Shown: piece by piece, positions 53,240 to 63,346 of the stretch
Position numbering within the stretch: position 1 is the first letter of the stretch
Layout of the letters: the number at the start of each line of letters is the position of its first letter
Assembly: GCF_002177135.1 (NCBI RefSeq)
Contig: NZ_MWPH01000002.1
Span: forward strand, 558,001 to 622,000
DNA from: Natronolimnobius baerhuensis
GTDB lineage: Archaea > Halobacteriota > Halobacteria > Halobacteriales > Natrialbaceae
Direction: 5' to 3'
DNA length: 64,000 bases
Notes under the pieces: generated by a model
Database searches by the model: none
Seen by the model: only the letters and a program-made list of their open reading frames with translations
Told to the model about the DNA's origin: nothing
Program-made: the position numbers and the translations under genes

Positions 53240-54067
53240 ATGTCAGACAAGAGAGACATGCCAACTGCATACGCGGGGACGACTAGACACGAAGAGAGAG
53301 CGACGAGCGAGGGAGAGATAGAAATCAGCGATGAGGAGACGACGACTACTGAGGAGGGACAATCCCGTCCCCGTCTAATTGATATCGTGACTCTCATCGG
53401 CCTTGGGTACGTGCTCCGAGATTGGCTTGGTCCAGTACGGGAAAAGGTCGGTTCTGAGAGCGACGGTTCCCCGAAGCAGGGCTATGGAGTCACTGACACG
53501 GTCAAAAGTCGTACGTGGGGGATGACCCACGGCGCGGCTGATCAAGTCCAGAAAGGTGGTCAAAAAGTAGCGGAAAAGACGGAGGAAACAACGGAGAACG
53601 TCGCCAATCGAATTAGAGAGTCCAGTGAGGGGGTCGGCGATCAGATCGAACAGGGAAGCAAACAGATCGGTGAGATAGTCGAAGAGAGTGGTGAAGAGGC
53701 GGGCGAGATGCTTGAAGAAGGGAGCGAGGAGACCGGCGAGATGATCGAAGAGAGTGGTGAAGAGGCCGGTGAGATGGTCGAAGAAAGTGGTGAGGAAACA
53801 GCTGAGACGGTTGAAGGGGGTGGCGACGAAGTAGGCGGGACGGTCAGAGACGGCAGTGAAGAGACTGGTGAAATGATCGAAGAGGGTGGTGAAGAAGTGG
53901 ATGACATGTTCGAAGAGGGTAGTGAAGAACTGGGCGACATGTTCGAAGAAGGGGAAGACGACGATGGAGACACGAGAGAAAAGATGGGTGACGGCGGGAA
54001 AGAACCGGTCGAAACGACTGATGAGGAAACAATAGTAGAACGTATCCGTCAGACTCTCTCAAGATAA
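53240..54067 (+). CDS. LEA-like hendecad-repeat acidic protein
   Basis: A 275-residue acidic protein. One hydrophobic segment (LIDIVTLIGLGYVL) lies near residues 48-61. From about 130 to 245 there are some ten 11-residue repeats of the form E-x-G-E-M-[ILV]-E-E-[SG]-[GS]-E, giving 33-bp DNA repeats. Eleven-residue periodicity makes a slightly right-handed amphipathic helix, as in group 3 LEA and some lipid-binding proteins that protect membranes or proteins in stress. Codon use is less GC-rich than the neighbours. Start is the ATG at 53240. Confidence 0.65.
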   Translation: MSDKRDMPTAYAGTTRHEERATSEGEIEISDEETTTTEEGQSRPRLIDIVTLIGLGYVLRDWLGPVREKVGSESDGSPKQGYGVTDTVKSRTWGMTHGAADQVQKGGQKVAEKTEETTENVANRIRESSEGVGDQIEQGSKQIGEIVEESGEEAGEMLEEGSEETGEMIEESGEEAGEMVEESGEETAETVEGGGDEVGGTVRDGSEETGEMIEEGGEEVDDMFEEGSEELGDMFEEGEDDDGDTREKMGDGGKEPVETTDEETIVERIRQTLSR

Positions 54068-54117
54068 GAAACTCCCGGGATGTCGATAGTGACTGTGCAC
54101 AGAAAGTCGGTCTACCG

Positions 54118-54179
54118 AGTAGTTGGTTTGTCGTCGTTACCATGAGACAGTAGTTGGTTTGTCGTCGTTACCGTGAGAC
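54118..54179. repeat. 31-bp tandem direct duplication
   Basis: Two adjoining copies, 54118-54148 and 54149-54179, starting AGTAGTTGGTTTGTCGTCGT, differ at one base (A/G). It lies in the insert downstream of the hendecad protein. Confidence 0.8.
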
Positions 54180-54311
54180 AAACGACGCCTCTGTGCGGAA
54201 CGCATCATCTGCAGTCAGCAGACTACTTTTATCATCAATTGGAAGTTTCAAAGCGCCTTGTAGGCATATTGGACACTCGCGGTTGTTGAGGTCCCGTCCG
54301 ATAGATCAGTG

Positions 54312-54334
54312 TTGGATTCCGTTGTGGAATCCAA
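54312..54334. repeat. Perfect 9-bp hairpin
   Basis: TTGGATTCC-GTTGT-GGAATCCAA forms a perfect stem in the noncoding part of the insert. It may be an old insertion-sequence end or a terminator. Confidence 0.6.
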
Positions 54335-54411
54335 TAGCTGCCGGCACAATCTTTCGCGAGTGTAGCGTGCTCCCCTCCCCAGACCCACATCCATGCACCC
54401 AGCACTCTGTA

Positions 54412-54595
54412 CGGCACCCAATCGTATCGCAGGCCGTGAGAACTGCCACCCGACGGTCCTGCCGGCGCTGTCCAAGGACATCGACCCAACACACTGACCG
54501 CCGTGCTCGAGTCGAATCCGGGCCGCTCCGTCCGCTTCGAGTACGCCGGCTACCGAGTCGTGATCGACCCCGACGGCGTGTCGGTCCTCGAGTGA
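54412..54595 (+). pseudogene. Decayed HalOD1 output-domain gene
   Basis: Reading across frames gives PTVLPALSKDID, then, after a shift, LTAVLESNPGRSVRFEYAGY and VVIDPDGVSVLE before a stop at 54593-54595. This is the C-terminal part of a HalOD1 domain (compare the intact gene at 25781). At least two frameshifts and no start show that it is broken. Confidence 0.6.
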
Positions 54596-54651
54596 GAGCA
54601 GTGTCGACTTACCGCGCAGCACCGCCGAGCGTTCACAGCTTTGGACGGTGT

Positions 54652-55374
54652 TCACTCCTCGAGTTGTGCGGCGAAGCGACAGAAGTTCGCGATCATCTGT
54701 TTGCCGACCCGCAGGGAAATCCCGTCGTCGCCTGTGTCGTCGCCACGCTCGCGCGTCAGGATACTTTCCGGATGGAACTGCACCCCGAGATGAGGTTTCT
54801 CACGGTGGCGAACAGCCATCAACACCCCGCGCTCGTCGGCCGTTCGAGCCGTCTCCTCGAGTGTGTCCGGAAGATTCTCACGTTCGACGGCCAGCGAGTG
54901 ATAGCGCCCGACCTGAAACCCTTCGGGAAGGCCGGCAAAGAGGCCCTCGCCGTTGTGGCTTACCGCGGATGGCTTGCCGTGGACGACGTGCGGTGCGTGG
55001 ACGACTGGCGCGCCGTTTGCGGCACATAGTGCCTGATGGCCGAGACAAACGCCCAGAATGGGATACTCGGTTTTGGCAAACAGCGGCATTGAGATGCCGG
55101 CGTCCTGTGGTGTGCCCGGTCCGGGCGACACCACGATTCCCGTCGGATCGAGATCGCGAACATCCTCGAGGTCGATTTCGTCATTTCGCCGGACGATGAC
55201 CGTGTCTGCAACTTCACCGACGTCCGCCGCCGCAGGGCCTGCCGAAGCGACTGCTTCGGCAACGTACTGGACGAGGTTGTACGCGAACGAATCGTAGTTG
55301 TCCACGACAAGGATCCGCGTTCGCGTCTGTGCCTCGTCTTCGGCCACACCGTCGACCGCTGGCGGCTCAGTCAT
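54652..55374 (-). CDS. pabA: Class I glutamine amidotransferase, PABA/anthranilate synthase component II
   Basis: A 240-residue glutaminase supplying ammonia to component I. The catalytic triad is C110 (GVCLGHQA), H201 and E203 (QFHPES). The oxyanion loop [11 protein letters not shown] is near 83-93. A 20-residue acidic N-terminal extension precedes the normal start. Its ATG at 55374 overlaps the pabB stop by 8 bp, so the two subunits are co-translated. TrpG is the alternative reading. Confidence 0.85.
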   Translation of the reverse strand: MTEPPAVDGVAEDEAQTRTRILVVDNYDSFAYNLVQYVAEAVASAGPAAADVGEVADTVIVRRNDEIDLEDVRDLDPTGIVVSPGPGTPQDAGISMPLFAKTEYPILGVCLGHQALCAANGAPVVHAPHVVHGKPSAVSHNGEGLFAGLPEGFQVGRYHSLAVERENLPDTLEETARTADERGVLMAVRHREKPHLGVQFHPESILTRERGDDTGDDGISLRVGKQMIANFCRFAAQLEE

Positions 55375-56971
55375 CCACACCACCGCCAGTATCACTCGAG
55401 TCAGCGGGCGACTCCTCGAGTGCCATATCCGCGCGCTGGCCGAGCGCCTCGTCGACGGCTGTAATGAGTGCGCGGGCCTTATCGAGGGTTTCGTCGTACT
55501 CACGATACGGCTCCGAATCGTGAACGATTCCGGCACCAACCCGGAGGTGATACTCCTCGGCATGGCGAACCAGCGTCCGAATCGTGATGTTTAGCGTCGC
55601 CCGGCCGTCGAAGCCGAAGATGCCGACACTGCCAGTGTAGGGGCCGCGTTGAGTCGCCTCGAGTTCGTCGATGATCTCCATCGTTCGGGGTTTGGGCGCG
55701 CCAGTGATCGTCCCGCCGGGGAAGACGGCGGCGATTGCATCGGACAGCGACTGTCCCTCGCGCAATCGGCCGGTTACGTCCGAGACGAGATGCATCACTT
55801 CCGAGTAGCGGTCGATGCGGCGGTACTCCTCGACTGTGACGGAGCCGTAGGCACACACTTTGCCGAGGTCGTTGCGCTCGAGGTCGACTAGCATCGCGTG
55901 TTCGGCGCGTTCTTTCTCGTCCTCGAGGAGGTCTGCCTCGAGTGCGTCGTCTTCCACGGGGGTGTCACCGCGCGGGCGAGTGCCGGCAATCGGCTCCGTT
56001 CGGACGAATTCATCAACTCGCTCGAGAAGCAACTCGGGACTTGCACTTACTAGATCGGCGGCGCGGAACTCGAGCAAGCACGAATAGGGCGCGGGATTTA
56101 CCCGCCGAAGGGCGTCGTAGGCTGCAACGGGGTGGACAGCGGCGGGGGCAACGAGTCGCTGAGAGATGTTCGCCTGAAACGTATCGCCATCGTGGACGTA
56201 GCTTTTGACCTGTCGAACGCGGTCGGCGAACGCCTCTCGACCGCAGTCGCTCTCAAAGGTTGCTTCCGTCGCTGATACTGGCGGTTCGCCAACTGTCGGC
56301 TCACCGTCGCGGACGGCGCGAGCCAACTCGAGTGCGCGTTCCCTGCCTCGTTCATAGGCACGCTCGACGGCATCCTCGGAGTCTGACTCGAGACGCGGAC
56401 AGGCCGTTATCCGAAGCGTCACCGGCTCTCCAGGCTCGGTTGGTCCCTCCCATGATGCCAACCGGTCGTAGACGCCCACCTCGAGTTGGGGCAGACTGCG
56501 GTCGTCGATAGCCGACTCGGGGAGATCCTCGAGTTCGCGCACAACGTCATACGAGAGCCAGCCGATTGCGCCACAGGGGTAGGGCACGGAACACTCCCCG
56601 CGAAGCAAGGACTCGCCGTCAAGGAGTCCCTCGAGTGCGGCGAGCGTGGGGGCGGTATCGGCCGGTCCACTGTCGGCGTCGCAGTCCTCGGCGAGCGCGA
56701 CTGCGTCGGCCGAACAGGTCAGGCGCTCGACTGGGTCAACGCCGAAATAGCCCCACCCAGGCTGGCCGCCCGTCGTCTCGAGGACACTTCCGCCGTCGCC
56801 GTCGCGCGCACGACAGTATGCCTCAAACGGATCCGAAACCTCGAATTGCACCTCGACCGGCACGCGAACGCTGCGCTCGTCCGTCGCGCCGTCGGAGTCG
56901 TCCATCTCGACACTCGCGGACGCGGCGGCTCGAAACGCCTCGAGCGTTGTCACGACGCGCGGATCGCTCAT
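55367..56971 (-). CDS. pabB: Chorismate-binding synthase component I (aminodeoxychorismate/anthranilate synthase)
   Basis: A 534-residue component I enzyme. The chorismate domain has the motif [10 protein letters not shown] (PIAGT at 327-331), [25 protein letters not shown] and YTGSVG. Residue A329 is where E. coli PabB has lysine (PIKGT) and TrpE has alanine, so the sequence alone leans to anthranilate synthase, while pabA-pabC neighbours favour aminodeoxychorismate synthase. The ATG at 56971 gives the core start. A TATA-like GATTAG lies about 28 bp upstream. Confidence 0.8.
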   Translation of the reverse strand: MSDPRVVTTLEAFRAAASASVEMDDSDGATDERSVRVPVEVQFEVSDPFEAYCRARDGDGGSVLETTGGQPGWGYFGVDPVERLTCSADAVALAEDCDADSGPADTAPTLAALEGLLDGESLLRGECSVPYPCGAIGWLSYDVVRELEDLPESAIDDRSLPQLEVGVYDRLASWEGPTEPGEPVTLRITACPRLESDSEDAVERAYERGRERALELARAVRDGEPTVGEPPVSATEATFESDCGREAFADRVRQVKSYVHDGDTFQANISQRLVAPAAVHPVAAYDALRRVNPAPYSCLLEFRAADLVSASPELLLERVDEFVRTEPIAGTRPRGDTPVEDDALEADLLEDEKERAEHAMLVDLERNDLGKVCAYGSVTVEEYRRIDRYSEVMHLVSDVTGRLREGQSLSDAIAAVFPGGTITGAPKPRTMEIIDELEATQRGPYTGSVGIFGFDGRATLNITIRTLVRHAEEYHLRVGAGIVHDSEPYREYDETLDKARALITAVDEALGQRADMALEESPADSSDTGGGVDD

Positions 56972-57036
56972 ATCACTCGAGAGCGGGTGCGCAACTAATC
57001 TTCTTTCGGTCCCGGCGGATACAGACACTGCGACGG

Positions 57037-57054
57037 ACACACCAAGCGGTGTGT
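57037..57054. promoter_or_regulatory. Inverted repeat upstream of pabB
   Basis: ACACACC-AAGC-GGTGTGT, a perfect 7-bp palindrome about 66 bp before the pabB start and upstream of its presumed TATA box. Its position fits an activator or repressor site. Confidence 0.4.
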
Positions 57055-57124
57055 TGGAACACTCACGCAGCGACCGCAGCACTCGAGAGTCGAAAATCAG
57101 GGACGAAGACGGTCGGAAGTCGCG

Positions 57125-57901
57125 TTATCGAACCTGCGCCTTGTCGATCCAGCCCTGAATGCGTTTTTCAGAAATATCAGTCTGGTCGGACAGCGACGCG
57201 GCGTCCGCATCAGCAAGGTCGGCGACGGAGTCAACGCCCGCGTCCTCGAGTCGGTCGGCGTAGGCCGGGCCGATGCCCTTGATGACATCGACGGATTCGC
57301 TCGCGGTGTCGTCGTCGGTCGTGTCGGCTGCATCGGCGTCGTCCTCGGTATCGGCGGCCGCGTCCACAGTGTCGGCATCCGGAGTGTCGGCGTCCGACTC
57401 TGCGTCGGTGTCCGACTCTTCCGCTGTCGTTTCGTCGATATCCGGTTCGTCGGTATCCGTCTCGGCCTCATCAGAATCGTCCACGGCCTCACTCGAGTCG
57501 GAACCCGTTTCTGTGTCCGTCTCCGGCTCTGTCGCTGGTGGAGTGTCTGCCTCTGCATCCTCGATGACGACATCCGTCTCGTTCTCGGTCGGATCGACCG
57601 TTTCGACGGACTCTGCCTCGGGCGTCGAATCCGAATCGCTCCCGGTGTTGGTGTCCGTAATCGTTTCTGTCGACGGACCAGTTGCTTCGGCGGGTTCAGC
57701 CGCCTGCTCTGGGTCGTCGTTCGGGTCGACCATCGAGCCAGTCGACCCCGCTGCACTCGTGTCAGCAGCAGCGGACTCGTCTGCCTGTGGTGACTGCGAT
57801 CCTTCACGTTCGACCGTTACCCCGACCTCTCGAGAGGGAGGAGACTCAGAGCCCGACCCGCCGAGGCCCAACAACGACTTCAACTTTTCGAGGATTGCCA
57901 T
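57125..57901 (-). CDS. Helix-hairpin-helix protein with long acidic linker
   Basis: A 258-residue protein. A short amphipathic N-terminal helix (MAILEKLKSLLGLGGS) is followed by about 170 residues of Asp/Glu/Thr/Ser low-complexity, then an HhH domain (VIKGIGPAYADRLEDAGVDS). The HhH may bind DNA non-specifically. The acidic linker length probably varies between strains. Function is unknown. Confidence 0.8.
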   Translation of the reverse strand: MAILEKLKSLLGLGGSGSESPPSREVGVTVEREGSQSPQADESAAADTSAAGSTGSMVDPNDDPEQAAEPAEATGPSTETITDTNTGSDSDSTPEAESVETVDPTENETDVVIEDAEADTPPATEPETDTETGSDSSEAVDDSDEAETDTDEPDIDETTAEESDTDAESDADTPDADTVDAAADTEDDADAADTTDDDTASESVDVIKGIGPAYADRLEDAGVDSVADLADADAASLSDQTDISEKRIQGWIDKAQVR

Positions 57902-58027
57902 TATCCCGATATAGTCGTCTCTTTCACTTAAATTCGCCTGATACAATACAGAACTGCCCCAATTGTCCAGCCCGTTCCGGTCCGTCGGTGCTCGAAACAC
58001 AGCTCTCCGAATGCCGACTTTCGGCCT

Positions 58028-58831
58028 TTACAGCCGCTCTCGAAGCGCTTCGTTCATCGACTCGACGGGGGCGTCCCGGCCCGTCCACAACTCGAGCGCT
58101 TCGACGCCCTGATAGAGCAACATCCACGCACCATCGACTGTTGTCGCGCCGGCAGCGGCTGCATCCTGCAAGAGTCGTGTCTCGAGTGGCTGGTAGACGG
58201 CGTCCATGACTGCCAGATCGCCGTGAAGGGCATCCGCAGGGACTGGCGTTGCATCCTCTTCCATCCCGACACTGGTCGCGTTAACCAGCACGTCCGCATC
58301 AGCAAGGAGCGACTCGAGGGATTCGAGGCCGTGGCTGGTCGCCCGAGGGACTTCCTCGGCGAGGTCGTGTGCGCTCGAGACGGTTCGGTTCGCGATGGCG
58401 ACGCTCGCGCCAGCATCTGCGAGGCCGAACGCAATCGCCCGGCCAGCGCCGCCCGCACCGACGACGACTGCGCGCGCACCGTCGATTGTGACGTCGTGGT
58501 CTCGGAGCGCACGCATCGCACCGCCGGCATCCGTGTTGTGCCCCGTTGGGCCGCCCTCGCCCGTGAAATCAATCGTGTTGACCGCGCCGATTCGCGTCGC
58601 CAGGTCGTCGGCGTCGACGACCGCGAGTGCGTCCTGTTTGAACGGAATCGTCACGTTCAGTCCCGTAATGCCGAGCGCCTCGGCACCCTCGATAGCCGCC
58701 TCGAGATCGTCCGGATCAGGTTCGAACGTCACGTAGCGCGCGTCGTACTCGAGTTCCTCGTACGCCGCCTCGTGCATCGGTGGTGACAGCGAGTGCCCAA
58801 CTGGATTGCCGAGCAGTCCAAATACGTCCAT
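58028..58831 (-). CDS. aroE: Shikimate dehydrogenase
   Basis: A 267-residue NADPH enzyme reducing 3-dehydroshikimate to shikimate. The substrate site is [17 protein letters not shown] at 8-24; catalytic K65 lies in [17 protein letters not shown] is near 98-105; the cofactor loop is [13 protein letters not shown] near 123. It belongs to the same pathway as the genes at 33214, 36067 and 38641. Confidence 0.94.
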   Translation of the reverse strand: MDVFGLLGNPVGHSLSPPMHEAAYEELEYDARYVTFEPDPDDLEAAIEGAEALGITGLNVTIPFKQDALAVVDADDLATRIGAVNTIDFTGEGGPTGHNTDAGGAMRALRDHDVTIDGARAVVVGAGGAGRAIAFGLADAGASVAIANRTVSSAHDLAEEVPRATSHGLESLESLLADADVLVNATSVGMEEDATPVPADALHGDLAVMDAVYQPLETRLLQDAAAAGATTVDGAWMLLYQGVEALELWTGRDAPVESMNEALRERL

Positions 58832-58970
58832 TGCTATACACGCGAGTGCGGACGGCGACCCTATAATGGGTCCGGGTCTCGGCTGCTGACAGCACGAACG
58901 CGAGGCCGTCAGCGACTGTCCCGGGCAGTTCCGCGACCCTTATACACTGCTCTCGAGTACTCGCTCGCGT

Positions 58971-59924
58971 ATGCTTCCCGTTTCCGGGACCGTCGTCTCC
59001 GTGCTATTGCTTGCGGCCGGTATCGTGGCGCTGTATGCCGGTGCCGAGTTGCTCGTCGCCGGTGCGGGACGGCTCGCACTCGGAATCGGGCTCCGAGCGG
59101 CGACCGTCGGTGTGACGATTATCGCGTTCGCGACGACCGCACCCGAACTGTTCGTCGCGACGATTGGCGCACTCGACGTCTCGACTGATATCGGTCTCGG
59201 CGCAATCGTCGGCTCGAACATCGCGAACATCGGATTGGTCCTTGGCGTTGCCGCACTCATCACGCCGCTATCGGTCAGTGACACTGTCATGCGTCGTCAC
59301 GTCCCGTTCATGGTGTTCGCCGCGTTCGCGCTCGTCCTCGCTGGACTCGACGGAACGATTGGCCGCCTCGAGGGTGCGCTCTTGTTGCTCGCGCTGGCCG
59401 GATTCACGGCGTATCTGGCCTACGCAGTCAACGCCGATCCGGCACCGATGGCGGACGCCCCCGGCGGTAGTCGCGGAATCGAACTGCGAGATGTTGCGCT
59501 CGTGGCTGGTGGGTTGGTTGCACTCCTCATTGGCTCGCGCTGGCTCGTCGCCGGCGGGACCGACCTGCTCTCAGCACTTGGCGTTTCGGACCTCGTTATC
59601 GGGCTGACAGTGCTTGCACTCGGGACCTCACTGCCGGAACTGGCCGCCTCCGTCGTCGGTGCACTCCGCGGGGAAACCGCCTTCGCGATTGGGAACGTTG
59701 TCGGCTCGAACATCTACAACATCCTCGCTGTCCTCGGAATCGTCGCCCTCATCACGCCAATCGACATCGCCTCGAGCACGCTGCGATTCGAGTTGCCCGT
59801 CATGGTCGCCTTTACCGTCTTGCTGGTCGGGCTGATGGCCCACGGTCGCCGGCTCTCACGTCTCGATGGAGCGGTTCTGGTTGCGGGGTACGGCGTCTTT
59901 CTCGCCGCGCTCGTGCTGTGGTGA
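58971..59924 (+). CDS. Calcium/sodium antiporter (YrbG/CaCA family)
   Basis: A 317-residue membrane antiporter with ten helices in two inverted halves. The alpha repeats are TTAPELFVATIGAL with GSNIANIGLVLG, and TSLPELAASVVGAL with GSNIYNILAVLG; their glutamates and asparagines bind the ions. It should exchange Ca2+ for Na+. The dtdA gene follows 51 bp downstream. Confidence 0.93.
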   Translation: MLPVSGTVVSVLLLAAGIVALYAGAELLVAGAGRLALGIGLRAATVGVTIIAFATTAPELFVATIGALDVSTDIGLGAIVGSNIANIGLVLGVAALITPLSVSDTVMRRHVPFMVFAAFALVLAGLDGTIGRLEGALLLLALAGFTAYLAYAVNADPAPMADAPGGSRGIELRDVALVAGGLVALLIGSRWLVAGGTDLLSALGVSDLVIGLTVLALGTSLPELAASVVGALRGETAFAIGNVVGSNIYNILAVLGIVALITPIDIASSTLRFELPVMVAFTVLLVGLMAHGRRLSRLDGAVLVAGYGVFLAALVLW

Positions 59925-59975
59925 CCGTTCAGGCCGAACCGCCGAGTTAACGACCGCCGAACGCGGAGGACGGAT

Positions 59976-61310
59976 ATGACTGATCTCGCAATCGTCGAGA
60001 GCCGCGCCGACCGCGCCTCGGTCCATATCTGTGACCACTTGCGCGAGGTGGGCGATTGGACGGAACGGACCGACAACAGCCGAGCCGACGCCGACGGTGG
60101 CGCCACGTACTACCAGACTGACGGCATCGAACTGCGGACGTTCGAGGAGTTTCACCTCGAGCTCGAGCACCCGGTCGACGTCTTCGACTGTGACCCCGAC
60201 CTGCTCGTCTTCGCCTCGAGGCACGCGGGCGACACCGACGCGTTGTTGACAGGGCACTTCACGGGCAATTTCGGCCCTGCGGAGTTCGGCGGGGAAGACC
60301 ACGCTGTCGCCGAGGCCTGTCCGAACGCGCTCGCCCGATTGCTCGAGGCCTTCGATGAGTACGCGCCCGAGGAATACGACGTCGGCATGGAGTGTACCCA
60401 CCACGGCCCGACCGACGTCGGCTGTCCCTCACTGTTCGCCGAACTCGGCAGTGGCGACGAGCAGTGGGACGACCCCGCCGGGGCCGAGGCCGTCGCCCGC
60501 GGGATTCTCGAGTTGCGAGACGTGGCTCCCCACAGCACCCAACAAGTGGTCGGCTTCGGCGGCAACCACTACGCGCCGCGGTTCGAACGTATCGTCCGCG
60601 AGACGCCCTGGGCGGTGGGCCACATCGCCGCCGACTGGGGCCTCGAGGAGCTGGGTCACCCAAGCGCACATCGCGACCTCCTCGAGGCCGTCTTCGAGGC
60701 GAGCAACACCAATATCGCCGTCATCGATGGCGACTGGCCGGTGCTCGAGGAGACCCTTACGGACCTCGACTACCAACTCGTCAGCGAGACGTGGCTGCGC
60801 GAGGTTGGTAATCGGCCGCTCGAGCACGTGGACCAACTCGAGGACGCCCTCGAGAGCGTTGACGAGGGGCTTCGGTTCGGTGAGCACCACGACGACACCG
60901 TCGACGTCATCTCGATTCCGGGCGATCTCATCGACACGGCAGAGGGAATCGATCACGAGCGCGTTCGCGACGCCGTCGAGGCCCGGACAATCGCGTTCAC
61001 GACCGACAACGGCGGCAGCCGCGTCGGCTCACAGTTCGCCGTGCCCGCAGACGACCCACTCGAGACGAAACGCGCGCTGCTCGAGGCCCTCGTTGCAGTA
61101 TTGAAAGAGAAATACGACACCGTCCGGATCACGGACGACGCAGTCATCGCGACGGAGACCGCGTTCGACCCCGAACGCGCCGCAATCGCCGGGATTCCAG
61201 AGGGGCCAAAGTTCGGTGCATTGGCCGCTGGAGAGTCGATTACGGTTGACGGCGAGACAATTACTCCTGAGCGGTTCCAGACCGAACAGACGGATCGCTT
61301 CGACCTGTGA
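59976..61310 (+). CDS. dtdA: D-aminoacyl-tRNA deacylase, archaeal type
   Basis: A 444-residue DtdA (DUF516) enzyme that removes D-amino acids from tRNA. The motifs CTHHGPTDVGCPSLFAELGS near 138, GFGGNHYAPRF near 193 and WAVGHIAADW near 212 carry the zinc-binding histidines. The C-terminal quarter is an acidic extension domain. Part of the translation quality control set. Confidence 0.92.
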   Translation: MTDLAIVESRADRASVHICDHLREVGDWTERTDNSRADADGGATYYQTDGIELRTFEEFHLELEHPVDVFDCDPDLLVFASRHAGDTDALLTGHFTGNFGPAEFGGEDHAVAEACPNALARLLEAFDEYAPEEYDVGMECTHHGPTDVGCPSLFAELGSGDEQWDDPAGAEAVARGILELRDVAPHSTQQVVGFGGNHYAPRFERIVRETPWAVGHIAADWGLEELGHPSAHRDLLEAVFEASNTNIAVIDGDWPVLEETLTDLDYQLVSETWLREVGNRPLEHVDQLEDALESVDEGLRFGEHHDDTVDVISIPGDLIDTAEGIDHERVRDAVEARTIAFTTDNGGSRVGSQFAVPADDPLETKRALLEALVAVLKEKYDTVRITDDAVIATETAFDPERAAIAGIPEGPKFGALAAGESITVDGETITPERFQTEQTDRFDL

Positions 61311-61436
61311 GTAATCAGAGATATGAGAGAAGTACGCAACTACCAGGTGCCTGCACTCACTGTTCTCTCCCCCAGTAACGAAACAGGTAATCACACCGTA
61401 ACGTGTCAGACAGGTGGCTGACGTGTAGGGGAAAGG

Positions 61437-61443
61437 TAATTAT
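61437..61443 (+). promoter_or_regulatory. TATA box of ftsZ1
   Basis: TAATTATG lies about 28 bp before the ATG at 61470, predicting a leaderless start there and so arguing against the ATG at 61458. Confidence 0.5.
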
Positions 61444-61469
61444 GCTCCATTGTTTAGATGGGTCCAAGA

Positions 61470-62672
61470 ATGGACTCACTCATCGACGACGCCATCGACG
61501 AGGCCGAAAACGGGGACCCGGCCGAGTCCCCCGCGGCTGAGACATCACAGGACAGCCAGCCCTCCACTGCGGACACCGACGGCCGCCAGTCCGGCACGAT
61601 GACCGACGAGGAACTCGAGGACGTCCTCCAGGACCTCCAGACCGACATCACGGTCGTCGGCTGTGGCGGTGCCGGCGGCAACACCGTCAACCGAATGCAC
61701 GAGGAAGGCATCCACGGCGCAAAACTCGTCGCCGCCAACACCGACGTCCAGCACCTCGTCGAAATCGGTGCTGACACGAAAATCCTGATGGGCGAGGAGA
61801 AAACCGGCGGCCGCGGTGCCGGCTCGCTCCCACAGGTCGGCGAGGAAGCCGCCCTCGAGAGCCAGCAAGATATCTACGACGCTATCGACGGCTCGGACAT
61901 GGTCTTCGTCACCGCCGGACTCGGTGGCGGCACCGGAACCGGTTCTGCCCCAGTCGTCGCGAAAGCCGCCCGCGAGGCTGGCGCGCTAACGATTTCGATT
62001 GTGACGACACCCTTTACCGCAGAGGGCGAGGTCCGACGAACCAACGCCGAGGCAGGACTCGAGCGCCTGCGTGACGTGTCTGACACCGTCATCGTTGTTC
62101 CGAACGACCGACTGCTCGATTCGGTCGGCAAACTCCCCGTCCGGCAGGCGTTCAAGGTGAGCGACGAAGTGCTGATGCGCTCGGTCAAGGGCATTACAGA
62201 ACTCATCACGAAACCCGGCCTCGTCAATCTGGACTTTGCCGACGTTCGGACCGTCATGGAACGTGGCGGCGTCGCGATGATCGGTCTCGGCGAATCGGAC
62301 TCGGAGGCGAAAGCCGAAGATTCCGTCAAGACTGCGCTTCGCTCCCCACTGCTCGATGTCGACATCTCCGGAGCGAGTTCTGCACTGGTCAACGTCACCG
62401 GTGGCAACGACATGGCCATCGAGGAAGCCGAAGGCGTCGTCGAAGAGATCTACGACCGGATCGACCCCGACGCACGCATCATCTGGGGGACCTCAATCGA
62501 CGAATCGCTCGAGGGCAGCATGCGCACGATGATCGTCGTCACGGGCGTCGAATCGCCACAGATCTACGGCCGACCGGACGGCGATTCCGTCCAGCCCAAG
62601 ATGGGTGGCCAGGGACAGGCTCAAGGGCAGGAACAGCCACAGGGCGACGACGATATCGACTTCGTCGACTGA
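61470..62672 (+). CDS. ftsZ1: Cell division protein FtsZ, type 1
   Basis: A 400-residue GTPase of the tubulin superfamily that assembles the division ring. The tubulin signature [10 protein letters not shown] is near 154-163, the T7 loop holds [11 protein letters not shown], and the N-terminal acidic tail is typical of haloarchaeal FtsZ1, the one that recruits the other division proteins. The C terminus is Gln/Gly-rich and ends DDDIDFVD. Confidence 0.96.
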   Translation: MDSLIDDAIDEAENGDPAESPAAETSQDSQPSTADTDGRQSGTMTDEELEDVLQDLQTDITVVGCGGAGGNTVNRMHEEGIHGAKLVAANTDVQHLVEIGADTKILMGEEKTGGRGAGSLPQVGEEAALESQQDIYDAIDGSDMVFVTAGLGGGTGTGSAPVVAKAAREAGALTISIVTTPFTAEGEVRRTNAEAGLERLRDVSDTVIVVPNDRLLDSVGKLPVRQAFKVSDEVLMRSVKGITELITKPGLVNLDFADVRTVMERGGVAMIGLGESDSEAKAEDSVKTALRSPLLDVDISGASSALVNVTGGNDMAIEEAEGVVEEIYDRIDPDARIIWGTSIDESLEGSMRTMIVVTGVESPQIYGRPDGDSVQPKMGGQGQAQGQEQPQGDDDIDFVD

Positions 62673-62858
62673 TCGACACGCGACGCACGCGTCGGTTGCG
62701 GCCGCGGCTCATCTCTCTTTTCGACTCTCCGCTCCGTTCGTCAATCGAGTGCTGACTACTCAAGCCTGAAAACCCGTCCGTAAATCGGTCGTCGGGAGTG
62801 AACAACCTGTGGCGCTGATCCCACGCGCCACTGCGGGACACAGGGACAGCAGTCCGTC

Positions 62859-63197
62859 TCAGTCGTCTGCCGTCGCCGACGCGTCGCCGTCAGTCTCGAG
62901 GGCCGCGTCGCTCTCGATGCTCGGCGGATACTTTCCGCGCTCGAGTTTCAGATCCGACTGCGGGCGCGCCATACAGGTCAGCGCGTAGTTCTCGGCTTCC
63001 TCGTCGGTGAACCCGCGAGCGGCAGGCTGGGTCACCTCACCCTCGAGAATTTCGGCGGAACAGGCTAGACACATGCCAACCCGACAGGAGTACTCCTGGG
63101 CGATTCCCTCCTCGAGACACCGGCTGAGAATCGTCTCGGTATCCGAACAGGTAATCGTCTCGTCCGTCCCGACGAACTCGATAGTGTACTCAGTCAT
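62859..63197 (-). CDS. 2Fe-2S ferredoxin
   Basis: A 112-residue plant-type ferredoxin with cluster cysteines C38, C43, C46 and C75 (C-x4-C-x2-C-x28-C). The acidic C-terminal tail is halophilic. It carries electrons for an unknown partner; the adjoining flavoprotein reductase at 63347 is a candidate. Confidence 0.92.
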   Translation of the reverse strand: MTEYTIEFVGTDETITCSDTETILSRCLEEGIAQEYSCRVGMCLACSAEILEGEVTQPAARGFTDEEAENYALTCMARPQSDLKLERGKYPPSIESDAALETDGDASATADD

Positions 63198-63346
63198 ACC
63201 GTCCGCTACGAACGACCCGACTAAAACTCTTTATTCCGGACGTGTCCATTACTCGAGGACGTCCGGTGTGTCCGACGCTATTCGGTCCATCGCGATGGCG
63301 CACCGACCATAAAACGTTTTCATACCGCAGTGTCCACACTACTGGT

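Noticed and set aside
53641-53973. Ser/Pro-rich ORF on the minus strand
   Set aside because: It is the reverse reading of the 33-bp repeats of the hendecad gene.
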